DNA of 64,000 bases from Sisyra terminalis (Eukaryota; Arthropoda; Insecta; Neuroptera; Sisyridae): assembly GCA_958496175.1 (NCBI GenBank), contig OY292278.1, positions 27,962,001 to 28,026,000 on the forward strand. The letters run 5' to 3'. The notes beneath the pieces were generated by a model. It saw only the letters and a program-made list of their open reading frames with translations. It made no database searches and was not told where the DNA came from. The position numbers and the translations under genes were made by a program. Shown here in pieces: positions 33,413 to 44,150 of this stretch (positions are counted from its first letter, which is position 1; each line of letters starts with the position of its first letter).

Positions 33413-34810
33413 AGATGTCTTAATTAAAAGCTCGTAATTGTTTTTGATTCGATTTGGTTTTGTTTCTACATTTCTGTTGCTTCTTCTTCTCTTTTCTTAT
33501 TGTCACCTAACATCACATATTTTGGTAATGTAACAAACTTTAAATAATCTTCTTGAAAATTTTATTAAAGATTTTTTTTTTTAGGCAAAGGACTGAACAC
33601 TAATGCAGACGATGCAAAAAAACGCCATGATTAGTATAAAAACTAAGTGACGTCAGATATATAAAAAAATATTTTTAAATTTTGACTCAATACTTTTTAT
33701 AATCCAAATAGTTTTTGATTTTTCCAAATAAGAATATTTATTTTGTAAATACTTATGCACTTAGATATATTAAATTAATTTACAATAACATTTTTTATTC
33801 ATTTATTTCCATGAACAGAGTATGTAACTACTTCTGAAAAAACTTCTGTTTTATTTATTACATCACAAAATGTAGATTACATAAATATTTTTTGAAAAAT
33901 TGTTATATTTACGATAAAAATCGATAGTAAAAAGTTTGACTTTAAAAAATTACGCGACATAACGCGGTTTTCAGTACGGCGCCGATCAGTTGACGTCATA
34001 TCAAAGTAAATGACAAACAACTAAAAATACATATTATAGGTACTTATACGAGCTGAACCGGCAAACTTCGTACTGCCTAACAGACAATGAACATAGTGTT
34101 TTACGAATGAATATTTTAGCAACACTTAGTTTAAGTTTTTAATAATAAAATTAAAGAAATTAAATTAAGTTCAATACTTTATTAACATAATAAATATATA
34201 AAAAGAAAAGAAAAACTATATAAAATACAAAAATCAATTATTTCAATTGCAAATCAAGCAACACATTTCGTCGGCCTAAAGTGTTAAGCTGCTAAGTTCT
34301 TTTTAACAGTTTTTTTCAGGGAAAGGAAAAAAAGTGAATATAAGATACATAAGTTACTTCATATGGCAGGTTTCAGATTCATGTTATATATTGAGAAATT
34401 TCTATATTTAAAATGATAAATCAGTTTGTCATTCGATAGATTTTTTATTTCTTTCTATTGGAACAAAAAAAAACAAAAACTTTTAAATGTAGACTTAGCA
34501 GATAAAGACTTTTGCGACGATTTGCTTTATTGAAGCTATGTATTTGGGTTCATGCGTTGCCCTCGGATTGATTCTCTCCATTGAAGCATCTTGCCAGTAC
34601 ATTGACATACAAAGTTTGTCAAATCAGATATCTTCAATATATAACAGAAAGTAGGGGTAGTTAGACCAATTAGAACTAAAAATATGACTGGACCGACATT
34701 GATGATATATGACTTGTTAGATTCGGCTTCGCTCCGAATAGCAAAATAACTATTAACATATCTTACAATTCACAGAAAAAAAAATGATTAAATGAGGTTT
34801 TTTATACATT
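33413..34810. other. Intergenic DNA with a repeat head at 34053
   Basis: GAGCTGAACCGGCAAACTTC at about 34052 is another copy of the conserved head seen at 2811 and 31004, here followed by AT-rich sequence without an obvious tail. No gene is seen. Confidence 0.35.
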
Positions 34811-35440
34811 AGGCTTGACTTGGATAATTTAAGGCAAGCATTTATTTTTTAAACAGAAGTTAATCCTTAATGTCTGTTGTCGTACATTTCTGCAATTCAA
34901 AATGCAGAACGACCAATCTGGAAAAGTGTTTTCCAAATAATTTCCCGATATTAGTAATGGTAAAATTTCTGTTGACACATCATCTGGATACATTACATTC
35001 CCTACCAAATTTTACCACTTTACTGAGTTAAAGACCGAACTCATCGAGATGGTGTTCCCAAATTTTGCTCAAAATTACAAAAAATATATTTGGTTAGGTA
35101 CAACGAAATGAGTATTCAGATTCAAAATAAGACAACTGGCGAATTGATACCATACAACTCGGCTGGGTCCATTACTAATCAAGATGATGTTGACAATAGA
35201 ATAGATTATAAATAGAAGTTTTAAATTCGCTGGAAGTCTTCGAATTACCACCGAATTAATCTGTAATTAAAAGTTGGATCAGTAATCATTAATGTGTTGT
35301 GGAACTTATAGACTAACCGCGTCTTTGTAATAGCACCCAATTTGCGGTGGAAAAAATAATGAACAATGTTATCGAAGCGACAATATTGATATGAAAATAT
35401 AAAAGTGAAGACGTTGGAGTTCACACATCCGGCCGTGCGA
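34811..35440 (+). pseudogene. Helitron helicase fragment, plus-strand copy
   Basis: The plus strand can be read, across several frame changes, as the C-terminal part of a Helitron PIF1-type helicase. Recognisable pieces are QNDQSGKVF (about 34905), FPTKFYHFT, FPNFAQNYKN, then after a frame break the NSLE...LPP segment (about 35220) and IMNNVIEATIL (about 35360). Stops interrupt every frame. Its first ~445 bp are mirrored by 35625-36085. Helitron termini were not identified. Confidence 0.65.
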
Positions 35441-35576
35441 CTTGAAAGCATTACAATTTTCAGTGTAGCTTGCATATTTTGTAACGCCGATAAATAAATT
35501 GCAATAGCAGTCATTCAATGTTTGAGACATCAAATTTTAAAACTCATGTTCTTCACAGCCAAATGTATTAAGTGAA

Positions 35577-36085
35577 TTTTAATTACGACTTTTAATTACA
35601 AATTATGAGATGGTAATCCGGAGAGTTCCAGCGAATTTAAAAATTCTATTTATAATTGTCAACATCATCTTGATTAGTAACGGAATCAATCGAATTGCAT
35701 GGCATCAATTCGCCAGTTATCTTATTTTGATTCTGAATACCCTTTTCGTTATACCTAATCAACGTTTTTTGGAGCCAATATAACATGTTCGCTTAACCAA
35801 CTATAATTTTTGTAATTTTGAGCAAAATTTGGGAACACCATCTCGATGAGTTCGGTCTTTAACTTAGTAAAGTGGTAAAAATTGGTAGGAAATGTAATAT
35901 ATCCAGATGATGTGTCAACAGAAATTTTTCCATCACTAATATCGGGAAATTGTTTGGAAAACACTTTTCCAGATTGGTCGTTCTGCATTTCGAATTGCAG
36001 AAATGGACGACTTCAGACATTAACGATCGACTTCTGTTTAAAAAATAAATGCTTGCCGTAAATTATCCAAACCAAGCCTAATTTA
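35577..36085 (-). pseudogene. Helitron helicase fragment, minus-strand copy
   Basis: This copy runs towards the previous one, so the two converge. From 35988 to 35755 the minus strand is open and reads MQNDQSGKVFSKQFPDIS, FPTNFYHFTKLKTELIEMVF and PNFAQNYKNYSWLSEHVILA, then PKNVD. This matches the block between the later helicase motifs of Helitron Rep/Hel proteins. It ends near NSLELSGLP at about 35620. A short true frame survives here, unlike in the plus-strand partner, but the domain is incomplete and surely inactive. Confidence 0.7.
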
Positions 36086-37893
36086 TTATTACGTGGCTTA
36101 ACTTTTGCGTCCAACGCTGCCTATATTTGGTAAAGTTTTTCAGGTCAGATCTAGAATTTCTTATGGTCTCAGGACCTTAACAGGCCCAGGAATTCAATCC
36201 TTCTTTTTGAAGTGAAAATTCTTTAGTATAGTTATGATTTGAAATTTGATTAAACGATAAAGCGTCAGTAATAGGAGACAAACACATAAATCTATAGGAT
36301 TTAACGTTCAAACAACTGAGATAGAAAACATTATAGTGTTTCTACAGTTTCCACTGATCTGTTAATAATGGATAGCACACTGTACATGATGTATAGTAAA
36401 CAAAAAACCCCACTGGAGGTAACTGCCAGCGCCGTCTACGTAAACACAAATTTAAAGTGAACTAAGCAAAATATAACAGCGCCTGTGTTGGAAGCATTGA
36501 AAGAGAGACATATATTAAAGTCTCTCTTCTCTGGTGTGGGAAAGAGAAGTGAATGAACCAAGTAAAATGCAAACAGTTAATTGTGTAGGCTTGAGCTCAT
36601 TGCTTCTCAATTACCAGCTATTATTATTAGTTACCATAAAAACTGTGCCTACGTAGACGCCGCTTCGTACACCACACTCGATTTTTCTGATTTCTATTTA
36701 ACTCCATGTACATGGTTTATCCATATTTAAATAAACATATGTAAATGACAGTTAAAGAGATATAAGATTTTCGAATCAATTTTGAGGTAAAAAAAATAAT
36801 TAAACATGAGTTCTCTATAGTCTATACTACACCTTTGTGTTTTAAACCTGGTATAAGTATTGTCATAACTCCACACTACAGTTATCCTAATTCGGAAATT
36901 TTACATTTGTAAATGTACTTATGTTACTTTTAAATGTTACTTTTATCACGTGTGACCTACACACTCGTTTTTTTTTTGTTCTTGATTTTTTTTAATTTCC
37001 TGGATGAACGTTTAATTGCAAAAATCATAGGTAAATTAAATACTTTGTGCTAACCAAAATCATCGAAAAAAGGAAAAAATAAATCTAAGGACTATTAAAC
37101 TAGTTATTAATTTGGTGTAGTTCCAAGGATTTGAGGATCTTTTTCTTTGCACAACGTTTCGCAGTTTATTATTGCTTTTTAAGAGATTATAAATAACAGT
37201 AAAATGTATAGAGAATAAGTTTTCAATGAAATATCATTTATGTGGATATAATAATGGATATAATATATAATGATAATGGATATAATAAACTACTATGGCA
37301 TTTTGGTAAATTTTAATTATTTTACATGATATAATTAATTGCAGAAATTGAAAATTAAGTTAAACATAAGATCTTTTGTTGGTGTAAGTTTTTTTTAAAT
37401 TTACCTTAAAGATGGTTATAAAAATTACTTAAACTACAGGATCGAATTCAATAATAAGTAAATAACAAATTATTAATTATAATTATAAATTTTAGTATTG
37501 AAACTTATATTTTTTTTAAAACAATTTCAGTCATAATGCTACCCTTACTATTAGAGCAAAAAAAATAATGATGACGTATTTATAGAATAAAATGTAGGCG
37601 TTTGGAAAATTTTAAGAAAGTAATTAAAATTTTAATAAATAAAAATATCGCACATATGAGGTAGAAAGATATTTATTTCATTAATAGAAAATGTGTCCTT
37701 TATGGTGTTATTAATATTTTTCATTTGAGATAAAATAAACATTAAAGGTTGACCTTCATGGTTAAAAATAATCAAGAAGATCACACATACAAATTCTCCA
37801 ATTATGAACTAATTGTTTTTAATATAGTCATAATTTTTCCAATTTTAGTTATTTACGGTATCCATTAGTGTAATATATATAGAAGGTATTTAG
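36086..37893. other. AT-rich intergenic DNA with a short inverted-repeat element
   Basis: Apart from the 235-bp inverted-repeat unit at 36430-36664, no feature is recognised. Confidence 0.4.
36430..36664. repeat. Candidate MITE with GTCTACGTA inverted ends
   Basis: CGCCGTCTACGTAAACACA on the left and the reverse of the right end, CGGCGTCTACGTAGGCACA, match with a few differences and enclose about 190 bp. No target duplication was found. Confidence 0.4.
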
Positions 37894-37912
37894 AATAATA
37901 TTATCAATTATT
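37894..37912 (+). repeat. 19-bp target site duplication, left copy
   Basis: AATAATATTATCAATTATT occurs here and identically at 39975-39993, flanking the LINE. Confidence 0.95.
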
Positions 37913-39974
37913 CTCTCTCTCTCCTCCTACACCTGTTCCCATATGATTGTGGGGTCGGGTTTTCTGGTTCTGCCTCGCCACACCATCCTGTCATGGACCT
38001 CATCCTCGGAGACCCCGCACGACCGCATGTCCTTCTGTACCACATCTTTCCACCTTGTCTTGGGTCTGCCCCTAGGTCTACTGCCCGGGACAGACATATG
38101 TAGTGCCACATTTCCAATGTATTCTGGAGGTCTTCTTTTTACATGTCCGAACCATCTCAGCCTATCCCCTTGAAGCTTATCTGCGACGTCACGTACTCCT
38201 AGGCTTCCTCGCACATACTCGTTGCGGATCTTATCCAGCCTTGTGACGCCGCACATCCATCTGAGCATCTTCATCTCCGCCGTCTGCATGGTTCGTACAT
38301 GTTTTTGAGTTGTTGGCCAGGTCTCACCGCCATATAAAAGGACTGGTCTTATCATGGTTTTATACACCAATCCCTTCATTTTTACAGGCATCCTTTTGTC
38401 GCAAGTTACTCCAGTCACCTCTCGCCACTTGAGCCAAGCAGCAGCAGTACGGTGCTCAATGTTGTGCTCTAGGTTACCAGAACTGTGCAGTATGTTGCCC
38501 AGATATTTGTATTGTTGGCATTTCTCCACAACTTGACCATCAATTACAATAGGGTCGGTATTTGCATTATCATCATTACATGCCATATACTGGGTTTTCT
38601 GCACACTCAACTTGAGTCCCCCATTCGTCAATTGATGTTTCCAATCTTGCAGTGCCTCTTGCAGTGATTCCTTGCTATCCGTGCAAATAGCCACGTCATC
38701 AGCATATATAAACGTCCACCGTGCCTTTGTTTGTGCTCTCTCACTAAGTGCATCCAGGACCAGGCAGAACAGATAGGGGCTCAGTACTGAGCCCTGATGG
38801 ACTCCCTCTTCTACTGCTATGTTTTCTGTTACCCCCACCGGTGTTCTGACTACAGCTTTTACTTGCTTGTACATGTCGCCAATGATGTTAACATATTTCT
38901 CTGGTACTCCCTTCTTCCTCAAACTCCACCAGATAACATCTCTTGGTACCTTATCAAAGGCCTTTTCCATGTCCAAAAATGCAATGTAAAGTGGTTTCTT
39001 TTTGGAGCGATACTCTTCGGCTATTGTGTTTAGGGCGAACATTGGATCTATTGTTGATAAGCCTGGCCTGAAACCATAGTGATTTTCTGAGAGTGAGCAT
39101 TCTGTTCTAATTCTGTTGTCTATCACTCTCTCATAGAGTTTCATTGTGTGGCTCATCAACTTTACTCCTCGGTAATTATTGCATTCATATTTACTTCCCT
39201 TTCCTTTGTAGATTGGGACAATAGTGCTCGATCTCCATATATCTGGGATAGTAGACTTTTCCATCATTCGGTTTAGCAGAGAAGTTAGCACTTGTATGGC
39301 CGGTTCGCCCAATGTTTTCCATACCTCTATTGGAATACCATCTGGACCAACTGCTTTTTTATTTGCCATTTTTTTCAGGGCATTCTCTACCTCCATTCGT
39401 TCTATCGGTGCCACTAGGCCATAATTTTCAGGCACGTTCTGCAGTCTTAATGCCGATGGGCGTGCACTAAGCAGTTCTTTATAGTAAGTTTGCCATGTCC
39501 TTACTATCTCCTCATCTTTGTAGAAAATATTTCCATCTGGCCCTTTTATTACCCTACATATCTCCGGGTCCTTTTGTCCTTGACTTCTAGCTTTGGCAAG
39601 CTTATATATTTGCCTTTGTCCCTCCTTAGTTTCAAGCACATTGTACATTTCTCGGGTAGCATTCGACTGTTCCACTGCAATAGTTTTCTTTGCGTACTTT
39701 TTTGCTGATTTATAAGAATCTCGATCTTCTTGACTCTTGGTGGATTGCCATGTTTTAAATGCACTTTTCTTTGCCTTTAATGCTGTCTGTACATTTTCGT
39801 TCCACCACCACGTTTCCTTGAAAATCATTTTTCCTTTCTTTGTACGTCCCAAGATTTCATTTGCAGCTGTCATGATTGATTTGTGTAGGTTTTCCCAGGT
39901 TGTGTTTATATCCTCTTCTACATTTGGTATCGTCAAATTTTCTATTCGCTCACGGAAATCGTTTGCCCTTTCTC
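37913..39974 (-). mobile_element. 5'-truncated RTE-type LINE with 19-bp target duplication
   Basis: The 2062-bp insertion is exactly delimited by the identical 19-bp repeats. Read on the minus strand it begins inside the polyprotein (no endonuclease) and ends with a stop codon followed only by a GA-repeat tail of 14 bases (37913-37926). A near-absent 3' untranslated region with a simple-repeat tail fits RTE-clade elements. The unbroken frame and perfect duplication point to a recent insertion. Confidence 0.9.
37927..39974 (-). CDS. LINE reverse transcriptase, 5'-truncated but open throughout
   Basis: The frame is open from the 5' junction at 39974 to the stop at 37927, about 680 residues. 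There is no natural start; a TTG at 39936 begins the 669 residues counted here. The order is: linker with WWWNENVQ (43-50), RT entry block KAVGPDGIP (194-202), GFRPGLST (288-295), catalytic motif A FLDMEKAFD (320-328, Asp322), QGSVLSP (381-387), catalytic YADD (411-414), thumb, then a C-terminal region with LRWFGHVKRRP. The enzyme would copy LINE RNA at a nicked target. The style of these motifs points to the RTE clade. All RT catalytic residues are present, but without the upstream endonuclease and promoter the copy cannot move alone. Many short plus-strand frames here are antisense shadows. Confidence 0.9.
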
Positions 39975-39993
39975 AATAATATTATCAATTATT
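39975..39993 (+). repeat. 19-bp target site duplication, right copy
   Basis: This is identical to 37894-37912. Confidence 0.95.
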
Positions 39994-41877
39994 AAAAAGG
40001 TTAAATTTTAATCATTTTTCAAGTTAAAAATGCTACCAATGTTTAATTGTCAATGTGAAGAAATTTTGAAAATTGATTTAGTGTGTTAGTTTGTTGGGTG
40101 CATAATTGGGGTGTTTAAATTAGGGTAATGAGGCGCGTGGTTGTTACCACCGCCGATGTAATGGCCAATTAGTCTCTCCCTATACCTACAATCAATCTCC
40201 TCGTATCAATTAGAGCTGCGCGCGCTATTTTTGTATTGTGTCTTCCTATCTGAAGGTATTATATATTTGACTTCCGGTTTCTCATTAACGAAAGCTCGTT
40301 AAAACCTCGGAAATTCGAGGGTAGGTAAAGCCAAACGGTACGTGGGAAAAATGTTGAATCATACTTCAATAAGTACATATTTCATAAAATGTTAGAATCA
40401 ATAAAAATTGGCAAATTTTCTTGGACAATTAAGACGCTAAAATGTCGGAACTTCAAAAGCGAATCTAACGCCATCTGTATATGAGTAGAAGTTCTACTTT
40501 ACAATCGAAGAAACATTTTAGACATTTGATTGTTGCAATTTTTCCCATTAATTTTTGAGAAGAAAATTTCAATTACATCAATGGTAAATGATATTTTTTA
40601 AATAAACCATTTTTTTTCGTTTTGAATGGAATAATATTCATTTAATCTATGATCAAATCCGAATTGCTTTCAAAAATCTGAGCCATTTAATGGTAAGTTT
40701 TATCAATTTATCAATTTGATTCAATGATTTTCAAATTATTTTTTTTCCAATGTATGTTATGTGTGTGTGTGTGTCAAAATGTCGGAGGTAGCAAAAAATG
40801 GAATTAAAAATTAATTAATTTTTCGACAATATGCAATAATTAAAATGTCACATCATTCGATGAATTGATTTTGATTTTTTCCTTGCCAAATGTATCTATT
40901 TTTATTTTAAATTTCATAACTTCCCAATCCAGCTGGGTTGAAAGGCCGAAATTGATGAGGTGAGGGAAAATAAATGGAAGCAACAAACCGAATAAAAATT
41001 GCTTTGAAATTTTTAACGGCAATTAACGACTAATTAACACATGTGACTGATGTATAATTAATAAGTAATTATTTTTAATGGAAAATAATTCACATAGACG
41101 AAATTAAATGTAATTAATTATGCACCTTATACGTATTGATAATTTTTTTTTTACAAAAATCTTAAAAAATGTTTGAAAATATTTAAAAGAAAATGAATTA
41201 CCCGGAGACATTCCGCAACCAAACAAAACAAATAATGATCCTATATACCAACAGTCGTCAAACTTTTAGACCTCACAGACTATTAAATTCATAGTTTAAA
41301 TCCTGCGGACCATAATGTGGATTTTTAAGTTTAAATTTATTATAATAGATAATTTCCACATTACTCTAATGAGCAACGAAATTTTATTGCGGACCATTAC
41401 TTTGGCGACTGTTGTAATACCTATACCTTTTCTCGAAGCGTTGCATCGTTTTTTTAAAAGAAGCTTACAGTTTCAGTCTACATAACCCTATACTATAGCT
41501 CAAATTTTCAGAATATTAAAATTAATCAAATTTAATAAGTTTTTATAATATTCTTGAACTTCTATTTGTCTAACTTGTATATTCCGTATTTTATTAATAC
41601 CTAAAATCCGCAACTTTTCCACTAGTTCACATACTCATTCATCAAAGCTTCTAGAGTAAATACTTGAAAGTTAGGTACGAAGGTAGATAGGTATTGAAGC
41701 CGAAAAAAATAAAAATTATTACGTATACTGGGATAAGCACATAAACATCAATACTAAAAAATTTCTGATCGGATTATACTACTAATTGTTATTAAGAAAC
41801 CTCCATATAAATGAAGAAAAAGAAAAAGGGTAATGAAAATGAAAAAAGAACTACTGACATACAAGTGTTTGGCTAAA
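39994..41877. other. Intergenic DNA with a GC-richer low-repeat block near 40080-40340
   Basis: 40080-40340 is less AT-biased, includes GAGCTGCGCGCGC, and does not match other parts of the window. It may be functional non-coding DNA, but there is no direct evidence. A short GT run is at about 40761-40774. No gene is seen. Confidence 0.35.
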
Positions 41878-41972
41878 ATATTGTAACAGAAAAGGAAGAA
41901 GTCTGTCTCTCTCTTTGTGCCATGCCGGCACGTGATTGGCTGAGCGACTTCTATCTCTATCCCACCAACGTA

Positions 41973-41995
41973 GAAGTTTCTCGAACGTTCGCGAA
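41973..41995 (+). promoter_or_regulatory. Perfect five-unit heat-shock element in the LTR
   Basis: Five alternating GAA/TTC units with exact 2-base gaps occur: GAA at 41973, TTC at 41978, GAA at 41983, TTC at 41988, GAA at 41993. This is the binding array of heat-shock factor. A second, three-unit site (TTC, GAA, TTG) follows at 42008-42020. Both precede the TATA box by the spacing usual in insect heat-shock promoters. Confidence 0.75.
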
Positions 41996-42029
41996 TCTTG
42001 GTGATCATTCTGGAATGTTGGGTTGCCAG

Positions 42030-42038
42030 TATATAAGG
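42030..42038 (+). promoter_or_regulatory. TATA box of the LTR promoter
   Basis: TATATAAGG, followed by CGC, lies 10 bases after the second heat-shock site. The same TATATAAGGCGC is kept in the LTR fragment at 8077. Transcription would start about 25-30 bases downstream, within the LTR. Confidence 0.65.
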
Positions 42039-42565
42039 CGCTTAGCCCAAGCCAAAGGAGAGTTCGGTAACGAAGTTCAGTTTGAACTTCCGTTACAACA
42101 AAACGATTACAAAGCAATTTGTAATGTGATTTGAATTAAAAGTGATCGTTGTTATTTAGGTGATTGTTTTGACAAGTGTAATTGTGTAATGAAAGAAGTG
42201 ATTGTTAAGTGTGAAAGTGATTATTTATTTCCAAAAGAAATTAAAAGAACGAATAAACGCCATCTCAATACAGTTTTGAGACGTCACGTTACAATATAAA
42301 CAACTAGGACATCTTACAAAAAGACATGAAATCGTGCCAAAAATATTTCATGCAAGAAGTTAGTTTAGCTAAAGTTTCTAACATTTTTATAGTTAAAACA
42401 GTTACCAGACCTCATGAAGAGTCAAGGTCTTACTTTAACGACCCTTCATTTTCTTCAAAAAAGTATGACTTGATTGTTTTAAAGAAACAATTATACGTCC
42501 CAATATTAAGGACCTATATTTACGCCAAAGCCGTGAAACAGGTGGAAGTATATGTGTACAAAACA

Positions 42566-43497
42566 GGGGTACAATGGGTACAAAAGTAACAATTTGTACT
42601 TTTACCTTGATTTCTGGATGGGTGTTATTATTGCCATTAAATGAATATAACCACATATAAATTTAGTTTATGTTCTTCACAATAGCAACTTGATTTATTA
42701 AATTATGATATGTTTTATATGAATAACACAGAGTTAAAAAAATTGTCAGTTGTTACTTTCGACCACGTAGGCGGGTCGAAAGTAACACGTTGGGGGTCGA
42801 AAGTAACAAGATTGCTAAGGGTTGCTAATGAAAACATAGTACAAGTTAAATCAACAAATTACTTATTTAAAGACTTTATATTAATGATGTAAACGAAATT
42901 CAGCATTTTAAATACTCAAAAAATATATATTTTAAGGAAATGAATCAATAGAATGCCGCGACAACGCATAAGAACTACTTCATGAAGAACTACCGATACG
43001 GAAATGTATCAAAAACCATTCTATTGAAGTAGATATCCATAAAAATATGATGTTAGTAATAAAATCATTACTAGAACAAAAGTAACGTATTACTTTTATA
43101 CTCTAGGGGGCTATGTTACTTTTGTACCCATTCTCATTTTTAATAAAACGTGTAACATAACCTTAAAACGGAACGTGCTAGACAAAAATGAATTTAAACA
43201 ATGTACAATTTATCCAATCAAGAATGGATATGCAAACATTCGAATTGCTATGATCCTTTTACGGCTATGTAAACAATAAATAAGAAAACGTCGAAAAACT
43301 TACTTTTGGCTCGTTAAAACACATTACGTCCTATTATATAACCTAGCGACGCACTGCGCACGCGTCGACTTAATGCAATTGAGGGGGGTGCTCTAGGCTA
43401 TCACCTGATGGCAGCAAACCGGAATTCGCCCATTGGATAAGCCTAGAAAGCATTTGTTACTTTCAACTCACCGTTACTTTTGTACCCAGCCTCCCCT
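42566..43497. mobile_element. Non-autonomous element with GTTACTTT-type terminal and subterminal repeats
   Basis: TGGGTACAAAAGTAAC (42575-42590) is an exact reverse complement of GTTACTTTTGTACCCA at 43115-43130 and again at 43473-43488. Further AAAGTAAC or GTTACTTT words occur at 42752, 42774, 42795, 43078 and 43456. GGGGTAC outside the left end and CTCCCCTAC outside the right end extend the symmetry. The pattern suggests transposase-binding sites of a DNA transposon without its gene. No transposase is encoded, and a target duplication was not found. Confidence 0.5.
42752..42786. repeat. 13-bp perfect hairpin GTTACTTTCGACC
   Basis: GTTACTTTCGACC (42752-42764) and GGTCGAAAGTAAC (42774-42786) form a perfect stem with a 9-base loop. 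A third direct copy of GGTCGAAAGTAAC follows at 42795-42807. Confidence 0.85.
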
Positions 43498-43775
43498 ACT
43501 TAAAATATAAGCTTTTAATTGATATTGCAACGTTTTTAACAGTTGTATTTGACGGGTTTGCTTAGGATTTGAGTTACGACATACAACAATACACCATTTT
43601 ATATAGTTACGAAAGTGTTATTTATTTCACACAAGACACTTATTTATTTTTACAACAATCACAATCTCACTGTTTACAACTGAACTGTTTGATCGATTGA
43701 CGTCCATTTTTTTTGGTAGACTCAGCATATAATAAACGCACAAAATAAACTAAAATAAAAGTAGCAAATTTTTTA

Positions 43776-44150
43776 AAACAAAAAAAAATATTTTAAAAAC
43801 CTCGTTTCTATTGATAAAATGCACTAAAAAGGTAGACAAAAAAAAATGAACTGAATCTTAGTACTGATTTCACCATCGATATGAAAGCAATATTAGCCAA
43901 TTAACAAGAATCGTAAGCTATCTAGTAGTGCATCAAAGTGGGGCGTTTTATTACCATTTGGTAACATAGAACACCCTTCGCTGTGATGCACAACTAGGTA
44001 GCTTACGATTTTCATTAATTGGCTAATATCGCTTTAATATCGATGGTGCAACCAATACGAAGATTTAATTTACATAAATTAACTTTTTATCTTTTTATTG
44101 TATTTTACCAATAGAAACACAATTTTTAAAATCTTTTTTTTTTTGTTAAA
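43776..44150. repeat. Fold-back repeat, almost wholly palindromic
   Basis: The left arm (43776-43941) and right arm (43975-44150) are inverted copies with scattered differences. Matching blocks are TTTCTATTGATAAAATGCA / TTTCTATTGGTAAAATACA, ACCATCGATAT, ATATTAGCCAATTAA, ATCGTAAGCTA and GTGCATCA. The centre holds only about 35 unpaired bases. It is likely a fold-back MITE. No target duplication could be fixed because the ends are A/T runs. Confidence 0.65.

Larger units (their letters stand above)
41882..42293 (+). mobile_element. Solo LTR, 412 bp, with ATAT target duplication
   Basis: It begins TGTAACAG and ends GTTACA, giving the short inverted TGTAAC/GTTACA ends of an LTR. ATAT precedes it (41878-41881) and ATAT follows it (42294-42297). 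ATAT-type 4-bp duplications are known for some Ty3/Gypsy elements of insects. No primer-binding site, gag, pol or second LTR is adjacent, so it is best explained as the product of recombination between two LTRs. Its promoter part has a strong heat-shock element and TATA box. Diverged fragments of the same LTR lie at 7897-8255 (+) and 20066-20315 (-). Confidence 0.75.

Noticed and set aside
35245..35514. 89-residue minus-strand frame between the Helitron arms
   Set aside because: It overlaps the plus-strand helicase relic (IMNNVIEATIL region) in antisense and shows no motif.
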